A DNA stretch of 64,000 nucleotides from Amphritea sp. 1_MG-2023 (GCF_030547545.1 NZ_JAUOQE010000016.1:28765-92764), one strand, 5' to 3'. Positions 17,992-27,454 are shown, counted from the first letter of the stretch. Numbers and translations: made by a program. Notes: generated by a model from the sequence alone, not told the origin.

Positions 17992-18669
17992 ATGACAACC
18001 TCAGACATCCTCAAGGTAACCCCCCTCAAAGGTTTGAGAGGCATGATTGCCAGCAATATGTGTCGCAGCCTTAATGAGGCGGCTCAATTAACGCATCACG
18101 CGGTTTGCTCAGTCGACAATATGTGGCACCGCAAAGAAAAAATGGCCGAACAAGGTGTGAATATTTCGGTTGAAGACTTATTGGCAGATTACGTTGTTAA
18201 GGCTTTGCTCAAGCATCCGGTTTTGAACGGCCGTATTGAGAATAATGAGATCTCAATTTATCGCAATATTGATCTGTGCTACGCCATTGGATTGCCCGGT
18301 GGAAAGTTGCTCGCGCCAGCGTTGTTCTCGGCGGATCAGCATGATATTGAGGCCAGAGCATTAGCTCGACGTGAGTTGCTTAACCGAGCAAAAGAGGGGC
18401 AATTGAGTGTGTCTGAGATGAAAGGGGGGACCTTTACCTTGACGAATCTTGGGCGCAGCCGAGTGAGGTTTTTCACGCCGATTATCAATCTGCCACAACT
18501 GGCGATTTTAGGAATCGGTGAAACCTACAACGAAGTGGTTATTGAAGAGGGGCAAGTCGTCACAAAACGACGAATGGGCCTATCACTGACCTTTGATCAC
18601 CGGGGCGTTGATGGCGGTCCCGCCGCGGATTTTCTGAGCGACCTGTGTCGGGAGATAGAAGGTGAATAG
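17992..18669 (+). CDS. E2 acyltransferase catalytic domain only (no lipoyl or subunit-binding domain)
   Basis: A 225-residue 2-oxoacid dehydrogenase acyltransferase core that transfers the acyl group from lipoate to CoA. The active-site motif is intact (Asp202-His203-Arg204-Gly-Val-Asp207-Gly in the segment DHRGVDGG). KGLRGMIASNMCRSLNEAAQLTHH at the start corresponds to the beginning of the catalytic domain. Compared with ordinary E2 it lacks both the N-terminal lipoyl domain and the peripheral subunit-binding domain. AGGAGAG precedes the ATG. It overlaps the lipoate-ligase gene by 8 bases. How it recruits E1 and E3 is not evident. Confidence 0.88.
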   Translation: MTTSDILKVTPLKGLRGMIASNMCRSLNEAAQLTHHAVCSVDNMWHRKEKMAEQGVNISVEDLLADYVVKALLKHPVLNGRIENNEISIYRNIDLCYAIGLPGGKLLAPALFSADQHDIEARALARRELLNRAKEGQLSVSEMKGGTFTLTNLGRSRVRFFTPIINLPQLAILGIGETYNEVVIEEGQVVTKRRMGLSLTFDHRGVDGGPAADFLSDLCREIEGE

Positions 18670-19423
18670 TTTGGCGCTCAAGGGGCGCAGCCAGATTGCG
18701 AAGATAAAGCTCAATACGCCGGTTGATATTAATGAGGGGCTTGCACTGGAGCAAACGTTACTGGATCAGGTGCTAAGTGGGCAAGTGTCTTGCGGTTATG
18801 CGCTGTGGCGCAGTCAGCAAGCGCTCGTGGTGCCTAGAAGCGCCACGAACCGGCCCAATTTTCAAGCCGCCAGTGACTATTGTGCCGAACAGGGTTGGCC
18901 GGTGGTTATTCGCAGTACTGGTGGCGAACTGACGCCACAGAGTGAAGGCTTTATAAATCTGACAATGGCGATTAAGTGTCAAAAGGGTCAGATGAGTATC
19001 AAAGAAAGCTATCAGGTTATCTGTAATGGGATCCTAGGATGGCTTTCAACAAATGGGATTCAAGGAGGTTGTTCTGCGATTGAAGGGGCGTTCTGTGATG
19101 GTGATTTTAATGTTGTGATTGATGGTCAAAAAATCGCGGGCACTGCACAGCGTTGGAAAAAGATCACCAACCCTTTAGGGCTTGAGGATAGTCGTGATAT
19201 GGCGTTGTTAATGCATGCGGTTATTTTATGTGAGGGTGACTTGCCGACGATGTGGGGGATCTCAAATGCATTTTATGAAAAGTGTCAATTGAACCCTTTT
19301 ATTGTGGCCAATAAGCATATTTCACTCGCGCAAATAATGAATCAATCCGGTGAGCAATTTGTTTTAAGGTCACTCGATGGGCTGGATTCATATCTCAATC
19401 GTTATATCGAAAAATATCGTTAG
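18662..19423 (+). CDS. Lipoate-protein ligase A family protein
   Basis: A 253-residue BPL/LplA/LipB-fold protein likely to attach lipoate or octanoate to the small lipoyl protein of the same operon. Family blocks are present: RSTGGELTPQSEGFINLTMA for the substrate-binding loop, and GQKIAGTAQRW with Lys157 as the expected catalytic lysine. The C-terminal accessory domain of E. coli LplA is not obvious, so it may depend on another activating step or use octanoyl-ACP. The start overlaps the E2 stop by 8 bases, arguing that this is a dedicated enzyme for the complex. Confidence 0.8.
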   Translation: MNSLALKGRSQIAKIKLNTPVDINEGLALEQTLLDQVLSGQVSCGYALWRSQQALVVPRSATNRPNFQAASDYCAEQGWPVVIRSTGGELTPQSEGFINLTMAIKCQKGQMSIKESYQVICNGILGWLSTNGIQGGCSAIEGAFCDGDFNVVIDGQKIAGTAQRWKKITNPLGLEDSRDMALLMHAVILCEGDLPTMWGISNAFYEKCQLNPFIVANKHISLAQIMNQSGEQFVLRSLDGLDSYLNRYIEKYR

Positions 19424-19495
19424 GTCGCTGTGTTTTTGACTGTTGAGTTTGGTCTCAATTCAGTTTTAAAAATAATGATAATCCTGGAGATTATA

Positions 19496-20071
19496 ATGAA
19501 TAAAAATAATAAAGATTTACCGCAATCTATCAGTGCCGATAAAGGCAATGATGCTGTCTGCCTAAATCGGAGACGTTTTTTGTCTAAAACCAGTCGCTGT
19601 GCCGTTGCTGCATCCGCAGTGGTTTTAGGTGTCGGACTGTTTGCGCAAAACTCATATGCGGCTAATAAAATTGGTAGCCAGGCAAATGTGTCATTGCTGA
19701 AAATGGCACGTGATATTTATCCCCACGATAACTTGGCGGATAAATATTACACTCAAGTGTTAACTCCTATGATTGAAACTGCCGCAAAGGATGATGACGC
19801 ACTCGCGATATTAGCCGACGGTGCTAAGTCTTTGGATCAAATTGCTCAGCAGCAGTTTGGTATGCATTATATCGACATCAAATCTGAACAGGAGCGAGTT
19901 GTTGTCTTGAAACAGCTTGAGTCTGCTCTTTTCTTCCAGAACATCAAAGGTGCGCTGATGATGGGCATCTACAATAACCCCGAGTTATGGCCTCTGTTTG
20001 GCTACGGCGGATCCGCTTGGGAAAAAGGCGGTTATATCAACCGTGGTTATAACGATATTGATTGGATCTGA
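19496..20071 (+). CDS. Tat-exported small subunit (gluconate 2-dehydrogenase subunit 3-like)
   Basis: A 191-residue precursor with a twin-arginine signal: NRRRFLSK near residue 26, a long Ala/Val/Leu core and a Ser-Tyr-Ala-Ala cleavage site near residue 60. The mature part is small, helical and rich in acidic residues, and resembles the accessory subunit that accompanies GMC-type gluconate/sorbitol/alcohol dehydrogenases. I used the ATG at 19496, with TGGAGA upstream. It is followed 14 bases later by a GMC oxidoreductase that has no obvious signal of its own, consistent with piggy-back export of the flavoprotein by this subunit. Confidence 0.75.
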   Translation: MNKNNKDLPQSISADKGNDAVCLNRRRFLSKTSRCAVAASAVVLGVGLFAQNSYAANKIGSQANVSLLKMARDIYPHDNLADKYYTQVLTPMIETAAKDDDALAILADGAKSLDQIAQQQFGMHYIDIKSEQERVVVLKQLESALFFQNIKGALMMGIYNNPELWPLFGYGGSAWEKGGYINRGYNDIDWI

Positions 20072-20085
20072 AGAGGGGAATAACG

Positions 20086-21666
20086 ATGTCTACTAAGTTT
20101 GATTTAAACGATGCTAGTTTGGTTGTGATTATTGGTTCTGGCGCGGGTGGTGGAACCTTGGCAAATGAATTGGCGCAAAAGGGTATCAGATCCGTTGTGC
20201 TTGAAGCGGGTAAACGTTTCAACCTAAGTGATTTTGAAAACGATGAATGGAAAATGTTTAGCAAAATATCCTGGTTGGATAAGCGCCATCTTGTTGGGCC
20301 GGCACGGCTTGCCAGTGATTTTCCTAACCTCCCCGCTTGGCTGGTAAAAGGTGTGGGTGGGGCCACGATGCATTGGGCGGGTGTGGCGATGCGTTTTCAA
20401 GCGCACGAATTTAAGATGAAAACGACGAACGGCACAGTGCCAGGTGCAAATGTACTCGACTGGCCTATCACCCTGAAAGAGCTAGCGCCTTATTACTATA
20501 AAGCCGAGCAAAAAATGGGTGTGTGTGGTACAGAAGCCACCGGTATGCCATTTCATGGCGAGAGTAATCACTATAAGGTGGTTGCCGAAGGTGCCCGCCG
20601 GGTGGGCGCTAAATGTGAACAAGCGACCTTGGCGATCAATACGGAAGTTCGAGATGGGCGACCGCCCTGTCAGGTCAATGGTTTTTGTCATCAAGGCTGT
20701 CGTATTGGTGCTAAATGGTCAACCATGTACACCGAAATTCCAAAGGCTGAAGCGACCGGTAAAACGGAAGTTCGTCCTGAGTCGATGGTGCTTAAAATTG
20801 AGCATGATGAAAGTGGCAAAGTCACCGGCGTATTGTATGCGGATAAAGACGGCAATCAGCGTCTACAAAAAGCACGGGTGGTTGCGGTCGCAGGTAACTC
20901 AATTGAATCGCCGCGCATGTTGTTAAATTCTGCATCATCTATGTTCCCCGATGGCTTGGCCAACTCATCTGGTCAGGTGGGGCAGAACTATATGACTCAT
21001 ACCGCGGGTGGTGTTTATGCTGAATTTGAAAAGCCGGTACATATGTATAAGAGCACCGTGGTGCCTGGCATTGTACATGAGTGGAAAGACAATGATCCGA
21101 GCCGAGGCCACTTAGGTGGCTATGAACTTGAGATTCTTCATCTTGGCTTGCCCTTTATGTCGGCTTTTCTGAATCCCGGTAAGAGTGGTTGGGGTCGAGG
21201 TGTGTCGGATTCACTCGCTAACTACGACAATATGGCTGGTTTTTGGATTTGCGGTGAAGATATGGCGGTCGAGTCCAACAATATTACCCTTCATCCAACT
21301 GAAAAAGATCAATATGGACTGCCGATACCGGTGATATATAAAACGGACCATATCAACGATACCCGTATGCGTGACCATGCGTATGCCCGTTCTCAGGAGC
21401 TGTTCGATTCTATCGGTGCGCTCAAAGTTAATAAACTGCCGTCTTACCCCGCCAGCCATAATATGGGCACCAACCGAATGAGTGAGCGTGCTAGAGATGG
21501 CGTGGTTAATCGTTGGGGACAGAGTCATGATATTAAAAATTTGTTTGTCTCTGACGGTAGTCAGTTTACCTCTAGTGGTACTGAAAATCCGACCTTAACT
21601 ATTGTGGCATTGGCGATTCGTCAAGCCGATTACATTGCGGATCAGATGAAGAAAAAAGCACTTTAA
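20086..21666 (+). CDS. GMC-family FAD-dependent oxidoreductase
   Basis: A 526-residue flavoprotein predicted to oxidise an alcohol or sugar. The Rossmann FAD motif lies at the N-terminus (VVIIGSGAGGGTLANELA, with VLEAGKRF ending the beta-alpha-beta unit). GGATMHWAGVAMRF is the GMC signature region. The C-terminus has the paired active-site area PSYPASHNMGTNRMSERARDGVVN and NLFVSDGSQFTSSGTENPTLTIVALAIR. The preceding Tat-exported small subunit is its likely partner, placing the enzyme in the periplasm with electrons passed to quinone or cytochrome c. Its place at the end of the dehydrogenase operon suggests it oxidises a precursor such as a diol; that is inference. It is followed by a strong terminator. 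Confidence 0.87.
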   Translation: MSTKFDLNDASLVVIIGSGAGGGTLANELAQKGIRSVVLEAGKRFNLSDFENDEWKMFSKISWLDKRHLVGPARLASDFPNLPAWLVKGVGGATMHWAGVAMRFQAHEFKMKTTNGTVPGANVLDWPITLKELAPYYYKAEQKMGVCGTEATGMPFHGESNHYKVVAEGARRVGAKCEQATLAINTEVRDGRPPCQVNGFCHQGCRIGAKWSTMYTEIPKAEATGKTEVRPESMVLKIEHDESGKVTGVLYADKDGNQRLQKARVVAVAGNSIESPRMLLNSASSMFPDGLANSSGQVGQNYMTHTAGGVYAEFEKPVHMYKSTVVPGIVHEWKDNDPSRGHLGGYELEILHLGLPFMSAFLNPGKSGWGRGVSDSLANYDNMAGFWICGEDMAVESNNITLHPTEKDQYGLPIPVIYKTDHINDTRMRDHAYARSQELFDSIGALKVNKLPSYPASHNMGTNRMSERARDGVVNRWGQSHDIKNLFVSDGSQFTSSGTENPTLTIVALAIRQADYIADQMKKKAL

Positions 21667-21696
21667 TTTCAAGGTTTTCACTCGGTGTAACTCTTT

Positions 21697-21723
21697 GGCA
21701 CGCTTTCGGGCGTGTCTTTTTTT
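21697..21723 (+). terminator. Rho-independent terminator of the dehydrogenase-GMC operon
   Basis: GGCACGC and GCGTGTC pair (one G-U) around a TTTCGG loop and are followed by seven T residues, 30 bases after the GMC gene stop. Confidence 0.85.
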
Positions 21724-22426
21724 CGTTTTAAGCTTACCGATCAGCGATCAGCGATCAGCGATGAGGGGGTGAATTCGCGAATATCTTTAAGCGGATGGCT
21801 GAGTTCTGTCGTCAATCAATGCTGTTTTCTATGCCATATTGACCTATGGCCATCTCAGAGGCTTTCGTTGTCTGATCTCTTGTATTCGCTGCCTTACCTC
21901 TTTTTACTCTTCAGAATATTTTTATAAGAAAGCATTTTTTTAGTTGGTGATGACTCATGGCTGTCGCCAACGGATATGGCACTTTAATACTGAATCGCTG
22001 TTAGTGAGTATTGACTTGGGGAGCGTCGTTGCCTGCTAGCGGAAGCGTCTTGCGAGAGCTATGTAACATAGCGTCAGAGTTTTCTGACTCAGCCCGATCA
22101 GCGGTTGTGAGATTAACGGTTTATGTTGTTGGATGCTGAAAGCTTAGAGACGCTGCGGCCCCTCTTTGTGTAGAGCGCAAGTCGACATTTTGTTTGTGAC
22201 CCATGTCTTGAATGAAGCGATTCAGCTAGCAGGTAGAATAATCTTTCTAGTCCCAATGCCGGGTAAGATGATGCAGGATAAGCCAATGGATATGTCGCGC
22301 CCTCGCACGGTTGAAGATAACTGGTTTTATGACGGGTAAACTGAACGACTTCCCGCAATGGGGCTGTTAGAGGGCGGTTTTTGCCATGGCTGTAATACTT
22401 CTCGGTGCTGCTTCTGAGGGGACGTT
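21724..22426. other. Gene-free interval with a short tandem repeat
   Basis: About 700 bases with no convincing gene. It contains four tandem copies of a 7-base unit (CGATCAG, last copy CGATGAG) at 21738-21765. Open frames in it are short, lack ribosome-binding sites and have no recognisable product. Confidence 0.6.
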
Positions 22427-23668
22427 TTAGATAGGCATTGTTTCAAGCAGGGGAATCGATCGCGTGACAACCCAATAGGTTGATATCACAAGAGCGACAA
22501 GTGAGACGTAATAATCGAGGGGTCTAGCCATGCTGAGATACTTTCTTATCAAGGCAGTGAACACAAATGCTAGGCCATAGATAAATAGTTGTCCCGCTTC
22601 AATACCCACATTGAAGGATAATAAGTGGCTAAAGCTGCTTTGTGAGCCTGCCTGTGTCAGTTCATTAAAGACAAACGAAAAGCCAAATCCATGGATGATA
22701 CCGATCATCAAAATAGGTGTGGTACTGATATGCTGTGCTTTTTTGCAGAGCAATAGTATGGCGGTGGCACCGATGGTTAAGGCGATGAGTAACTCTATTC
22801 CGGGGGTAAATAGTGGCGAGGTGGTAGCGATGTTATGACCAAAGAGTAGGCTGACAGAATGGCCGGCTGTGAACGCTGTGGCCAATGCCAACAGCCGGAA
22901 AAGCCCCGTCGCACTGAAAAATAACAATAGAATGAATAGCACATGATCCGCGCCAATCAGAATATGACTAAAGCCGTCGTTAAAGCCTACGATGAATTTG
23001 GTCATTAATGAGGGCTGCTGGGTGGTGGTGTAGTCGAGAATACCAACCGTTGTTTCCGAGCTTATCTCATCATTGCGGTAGAGGTTTATGATATTTGCTA
23101 AGCGTTTGATAGCGTTGAACTTATCCCCTAAATCGCTGGTAATGGACAGGCGGTCATTGTTCAATGAGGTATCACTTAGCCGTAGCTTGATATCGAGTCC
23201 GGCATCAAAGAGCGTGTAGGCATCGTTGCTGATCGATAGGTCGTGGTCAAAATTACGCAGGGCTGTTTCTAAACGACTGAACGGTTGGCGACTATCTGAA
23301 TTAAAGATGTTCACTGACTCGATGGTGTAGTGTTGATCCTGTCCATTTTTTGTAATGGCGTACCCTGATGCAATACGTGCTTTTAATCCCTTTAAGTTGC
23401 TTTTGATCTCGGCGTGATTAAGTCTGTAATCGGTGTTGTCGGCGAGGGTTATTTTTTGAGTGAAAGGGATATCTTGCTGGCTGTCTATGCCTTTCCAACT
23501 ATCATCTAGCAGGACTAGAGGCAACGGCATACGCATGAGAATGATCGTATCTTGACCTTCTTCGTAGAGATAGATAATTCTGGGTTCAAAGTGGGTGAAG
23601 TGAGCAGATGCGACAGTGCTGAATATTGAACTGGTGAGAATCAGAAATAGTGTGAGGAGAGTCTGCAT
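22427..23668 (-). CDS. HupE/UreJ-family membrane protein with extracytoplasmic N-terminal domain
   Basis: A 413-residue inner-membrane protein. A signal peptide (ending Ala-Ser-Ala-His near residue 23) leads into about 200 residues of soluble domain outside the cytoplasm, then about seven membrane segments from roughly residue 225. The first membrane block holds GFSHILIGADHVLFILLL, with the His/Asp pattern of the HupE/UreJ superfamily, which is linked to nickel/cobalt uptake in some members. Another His lies in AFTAGHSVSLLFGH, and one in IGIIHGFGFSFVF. No urease or hydrogenase genes are nearby, so the metal, if any, is unknown. An exported VOC protein gene lies 93 bases upstream on the same strand, possibly in the same transcript. 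Confidence 0.82.
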   Translation of the reverse strand: MQTLLTLFLILTSSIFSTVASAHFTHFEPRIIYLYEEGQDTIILMRMPLPLVLLDDSWKGIDSQQDIPFTQKITLADNTDYRLNHAEIKSNLKGLKARIASGYAITKNGQDQHYTIESVNIFNSDSRQPFSRLETALRNFDHDLSISNDAYTLFDAGLDIKLRLSDTSLNNDRLSITSDLGDKFNAIKRLANIINLYRNDEISSETTVGILDYTTTQQPSLMTKFIVGFNDGFSHILIGADHVLFILLLFFSATGLFRLLALATAFTAGHSVSLLFGHNIATTSPLFTPGIELLIALTIGATAILLLCKKAQHISTTPILMIGIIHGFGFSFVFNELTQAGSQSSFSHLLSFNVGIEAGQLFIYGLAFVFTALIRKYLSMARPLDYYVSLVALVISTYWVVTRSIPLLETMPI

Positions 23669-23761
23669 AATCGGTACCGTTGAATCAGTGCATCGATATC
23701 TGTGATAGCACCACGGGCGTGATGCTATGATTAGGTTGATAAATGTTAGCGGCGGCGCCTT

Positions 23762-24349
23762 TTAGTAACGCGGGTCCCACATCCGGCGTCCCGTTTCTTT
23801 TTCATACCCCTGGCCAAATGGATAGCTGACAATTTCCATCTGCATGCCCCATGGCGCTAAAAAATAAACCCAGGTTAGGCCTGCCATGCCGGTATCGGTA
23901 AAGGTTTTCGGTTTGCCGAGTACCTCGATACCATTTTCTTCCAAGAACTGAACTGCAGGTGCCATATCATCGACATAGAAGGCGAGATGGTGCCCGCCAA
24001 TATCACTATTTTTCGGTGGCTGCTGTATTTGGTCTGGTGCGGTGTATTCAAAAATCTCTAGGGACGGGCCCGTGCCGCAACGCATCATGTGTGCCGTGTT
24101 GATGACGGCTTTTTTATCGACATTGAGGTTGTCTGTCATCCAGTCATTCTCAAAGGGACCGAAGGGGCCAATGGAAAAGAACGATTCGCAACCGATGATA
24201 TCGGTAAAAAAGGTGATAGCTTGTTCAATATTTGGCACGGTGAGCCCTAAGTGTTGAGTGCCTCGCATACCGGGAATACCCGCTTGAGCGGATTGACCGA
24301 GCAGCGATAATAAAAACAGTGAGGCAGTGATTGTTTTTATTTTTTTCAT
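23762..24349 (-). CDS. Exported VOC (glyoxalase/dioxygenase-fold) protein
   Basis: A 195-residue precursor with a clear signal peptide (Lys-Lys-Ile-Lys, hydrophobic core, Ala-Gln-Ala cleavage near residue 23). The mature protein is a single VOC unit built of two beta-alpha-beta-beta-beta modules. Candidate metal ligands are visible at the usual places: His in QHLGLTV, Glu in SLEIFEY, His in GGHHLAF and Glu in QMEIVSY. VOC enzymes are normally cytoplasmic, so export is unusual. The substrate is unknown. It is upstream of, and on the same strand as, a HupE/UreJ-type membrane protein. Confidence 0.83.
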   Translation of the reverse strand: MKKIKTITASLFLLSLLGQSAQAGIPGMRGTQHLGLTVPNIEQAITFFTDIIGCESFFSIGPFGPFENDWMTDNLNVDKKAVINTAHMMRCGTGPSLEIFEYTAPDQIQQPPKNSDIGGHHLAFYVDDMAPAVQFLEENGIEVLGKPKTFTDTGMAGLTWVYFLAPWGMQMEIVSYPFGQGYEKETGRRMWDPRY

Positions 24350-24839
24350 GATTAATCTCCATCGTTTATTAACATAGAATATTTATCAACGCAGCTTTCA
24401 TGCCAGTTGCTGATAAGCCCATGGTGACGGCGTTTAAAAAGGATGGTGTATAAAAAAATAAAGGATATGAAACACTTTGACGCAAACCATGAAACAGAGT
24501 GTTGCAGTAATAAAGCCAAGGTGAAGCGCGTTGTTCAGTATGATGATTTTATTGAACTTGCTTCAGGTTTAAATTTTACGATAGAGGTTATTACGATTTA
24601 GAACACTTTCAGTGGAATACGTTTTAATGAGGGGGAGAATTAACGCTATTAACCTGAAGGGGCTTGAGTATGAGCCGCGATCTTAGTGATAAGGTGGGGC
24701 GCGTTGTGTTTAGTCGCGCAAATGATAATATAAGCCCTCAATAAGGGGCAACGAGGGTGCAGAGTGCGACCTATGCTATAATTATTTGATGTGATTTTTA
24801 TGCCAACGTCTGGTTTGAAAATAGACAAGCAAAGGTTAG
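24350..24839. other. Gene-free interval upstream of a miniature element
   Basis: Roughly 490 AT-rich bases with no convincing coding frame. It holds the promoter of the divergent VOC gene by position. The only longer minus-strand frame (to 24649) runs into the adjacent miniature element and is not supported. Confidence 0.5.
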
Positions 24840-25102
24840 GGAAGGTGCGAATAAGTCCGTTATATTCTCTGCGGACATTAGAATGGCCAGATACGCGAAA
24901 GCCAGTGCAGCGAAATGTCTGGACCTTTTCAAGCTGGCTGACAAAGTAGATGATCATTCTAATATCCGCCCTTCGGGGCTTTCAGAGAAGCAGGATCTCA
25001 GCGTTAACATTTTTCGACGTACAACCAGTATGCCTGTAACTGTTGCCTTGATCTCCAGCTTCTCTGTAAGCCAGAGGCGTAATTGACTTATTCGCACCTT
25101 CC
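24840..25102. mobile_element. IS5-ended miniature element, copy 2 (full length)
   Basis: A 263-bp element in the same orientation as copy 1 and nearly identical to it over its length. It has GGAAGGTGCGAATAAGTC-type inverted ends and flanks TTAG (left) and TTTG (right). It lies about 220 bp upstream of the bufferin precursor gene. Confidence 0.85.
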
Positions 25103-25324
25103 TTTGCCAACGCCTGACTTTGCGTTCGCGCTTTCAGTTTGATTTCAGTGTCACCTTCTAAAGTATTCAACATCAAGTCACGGGACGGCAATAGCGTCAA
25201 TATGGCTAGCGCGGTAGGCATTAATCACTGCGGGTCAGTCCGTACTTGAAGGCGTTTTTTAACTGAAACATTAACTGTAGAAATGACCAACGCAACATTA
25301 TCGGTTTAATTGGGAGTCATCAAA

Positions 25325-25672
25325 ATGAAAAAAACAAGTTTAGCGACCGCATTACTGATCGGTGCATCGACCGCGCTATTGAGTACGGGCTCTGTTGCAG
25401 GGCCAAATAATCAATTGAAGGTGTCTGAAACGGCTTCTGCTGAAGTGCAGGCTAAGGTTAATGGCTGGTTAGCGGGTGATAAAGTTAGCGGCCGTAAAGA
25501 TAAATGCTTTGGCATTGCGCTAGCGGGTGAGAACGATTGCGCCGCCGGTGCAGGCACCAGTTGTGAAGGCACGTCGACTCAAGATTTCCAAGCGAATGCA
25601 TGGACCTATGCCCCTAAAGGTACATGCGAATCCATCGTCACGCCTAATGGAACAGGTTCGCTTGAAGGCTAA
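25325..25672 (+). CDS. bufA: DUF2282 bufferin precursor (copper-binding RiPP)
   Basis: A 115-residue secreted precursor with a signal peptide ending near Ser-Val-Ala-Gly (about residue 26). The mature region has exactly four cysteines in the DUF2282 spacing: [17 protein letters not shown] and Lys-Gly-Thr-Cys. Precursors of this family are modified on cysteine by a DUF692 enzyme with a DUF2063 partner to give copper-chelating bufferins exported to the periplasm; both partner genes follow directly. GGGAG precedes the ATG at 25325. The modification here is inferred from the family and operon, not seen. Confidence 0.88.
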   Translation: MKKTSLATALLIGASTALLSTGSVAGPNNQLKVSETASAEVQAKVNGWLAGDKVSGRKDKCFGIALAGENDCAAGAGTSCEGTSTQDFQANAWTYAPKGTCESIVTPNGTGSLEG

Positions 25673-26588
25673 TGTCTCCTCGCCCCAGCAATCAAGGCTT
25701 GCTGGGGCACAGCTGGGAGCTGGCCTTGGTTTAAAGCTTGAGCATTTGGATGATATTTTAGCCTTGCCACGCGCAGACACTCTGCCCGCAGTTGAGTCGT
25801 TGTGGTTTGAAGTGCATACCGAGAACTACTTTGTCGCGGGTGGCCCGCGACTCAATGCGCTCCGCTCGATCCGTGACAACTACGATGTTAGTTTTCATGG
25901 GGTCGGCGGTTCACTCGGCTATGATCATCAATCGATGCATGAGCATATTCAGCAAGTGAAAGCGTTAATCAATGAGTTTCAGCCAGTCCTCGTCTCTGAG
26001 CATGCGGTTTGGTCACGATCTGGCGGGACCTATTTTGCTGACTTAATGCCGTTACCTCGTACTCAAGATGCCTTGCAGTCATTGGTGGATGGTGTGGATC
26101 GTTTTCAATCGGGTATCGGGCGGCGTATTTTAATTGAAAATCCGAGTAACTATTTGGATTTTACCAGTGAGATGGATGAACCCGCGTTTTTAGTGGAAGC
26201 CGCACGGCGTAGCGGCTGTGGATTATTAATCGATATCAATAACTTGTATCTCAGCAGCAAGAATACCGGTATTGATGCTGCACAGTATTTATCGCAGATT
26301 CCGGTTGAGTTGGTAGGTGAAATTCATATTGCCGGCCATGACCCAGATCCAGAGTTAGGCCAAGCGCTATTAATTGATAGCCACGCCTCACCCGTCGATT
26401 TGGCGGTCTGGGAGCTATTACAGTATGCCTTAACACTGTTTGGTCACCAACCTGTGCTGGTGGAACGAGACGCCAATCTACCGCCGTTTGCTGAATTAAT
26501 GAATGAACGTCAGCAAGCACAAGATTGCTTAGAACAATGCCGTCATGAAGCTGCCTCTGCTAACGTTTCTCTAGGGGAGATTCGGTAA
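25647..26588 (+). CDS. bufB: DUF692 multinuclear non-heme iron oxidase (bufferin-modifying, MNIO)
   Basis: A TIM-barrel iron oxidase of about 313 residues, predicted to install the cysteine modification on the DUF2282 precursor. Candidate metal-binding segments follow the family order: [58 protein letters not shown] and [10 protein letters not shown], providing His, Asp and Glu ligands. The only credible in-frame start is the ATG at 25647, 26 bases inside the precursor gene, so the two genes overlap. An ATG at 25672 is in another frame. Its stop overlaps the next ATG (TAATG), implying coupled translation. Confidence 0.88.
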   Translation: MEQVRLKANVSSPQQSRLAGAQLGAGLGLKLEHLDDILALPRADTLPAVESLWFEVHTENYFVAGGPRLNALRSIRDNYDVSFHGVGGSLGYDHQSMHEHIQQVKALINEFQPVLVSEHAVWSRSGGTYFADLMPLPRTQDALQSLVDGVDRFQSGIGRRILIENPSNYLDFTSEMDEPAFLVEAARRSGCGLLIDINNLYLSSKNTGIDAAQYLSQIPVELVGEIHIAGHDPDPELGQALLIDSHASPVDLAVWELLQYALTLFGHQPVLVERDANLPPFAELMNERQQAQDCLEQCRHEAASANVSLGEIR

Positions 26589-27445
26589 TGGCATTTAGCC
26601 CTTATATTGATGCTTTTACAGACTACCTGCGTACCGGCGACACACGCGGGATGAATGACTATTGCGTTGATGCAACGCAGCTAAAACGATTAGCGGTTTA
26701 CCGGAATGGTTTTTATAAAGGCTGTATTGACGCACTAGCCGCTAATTTTCCGGTGTGCGAAAAAAGCCTAGGGCGAGAGTATTTTAACCAGCTTGCCCGT
26801 CTTTATGTGGATCATTATCCACCGGAGATCGGCACACTGGTCGGTTATGGTGAATATTTTCCTTATTTTATAAGGGATTTATTAGAGGTATTAGAACAGC
26901 AAGAATCAATGCGCTTATCCGCGAGTCTCGTTGATTTGGCACGTTTGGATTATGCCTGGTTAACGAGTTTGATGAGCGCCGATGCGACGCAGACCCTAAC
27001 CGCCGAAAAAATCACTTGGTTGGTTGAGCATGGTGAGGATTTTACTCAAGCGCAGGTAACCTTGAGTGCCAGTGTTGACCTGCTGCGGGTTAATGCTGGT
27101 ACTTTAAATCAATGGCTTGGCTTTAAAACCAATAGCCCGGATGTCGAGCCATTGGTGTTGTTGCCAGAAGGGCATATGAACCTGTCTGAGTTGTCTCAGG
27201 CGGATAGCGCGCCGGCGGTTGATACGGTGATGTTTTGGCGGCTCAACGATGCGGTGCAAGCGCGTTTACTGTCAGTCCCTGAAGTGGCATTGATGCGAGC
27301 GTTACAGGATGTCGGTGTATTGGAAAAAGCGTTTGCTGCCGCGTTGGCTTTAGACCCCAGTTTTGATGTGAGCGAAGTGTTCTCTGCCTGCCTGCAGAAC
27401 GAAATATTAGATATTGATTTGACGAAATATAATTATAAAAATTAG
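26588..27445 (+). CDS. bufC: DUF2063 MNIO partner protein
   Basis: A 285-residue protein of the DUF2063 family, the usual partner of DUF692 oxidases, thought to recognise the precursor peptide and present it to the enzyme. The N-terminal helical domain is recognisable from LAVYRNGFYKGCIDALAANFPVCEKSLG and FNQLARLYVDHYPP. The C-terminal half is more variable, as expected for the recognition part. The start codon overlaps the stop of the DUF692 gene by one base, and the DoxX gene follows after 9 bases. Confidence 0.85.
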   Translation: MAFSPYIDAFTDYLRTGDTRGMNDYCVDATQLKRLAVYRNGFYKGCIDALAANFPVCEKSLGREYFNQLARLYVDHYPPEIGTLVGYGEYFPYFIRDLLEVLEQQESMRLSASLVDLARLDYAWLTSLMSADATQTLTAEKITWLVEHGEDFTQAQVTLSASVDLLRVNAGTLNQWLGFKTNSPDVEPLVLLPEGHMNLSELSQADSAPAVDTVMFWRLNDAVQARLLSVPEVALMRALQDVGVLEKAFAAALALDPSFDVSEVFSACLQNEILDIDLTKYNYKN

Positions 27446-27454
27446 GACATTAAC

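Noticed and set aside
24982..25221. Minus-strand frame beginning MPTALAILTLLPSRD that runs into element copy 2
   Set aside because: It could be the 5' remnant of a disrupted gene, but no continuation was found on the other side of the element and no family is recognised.
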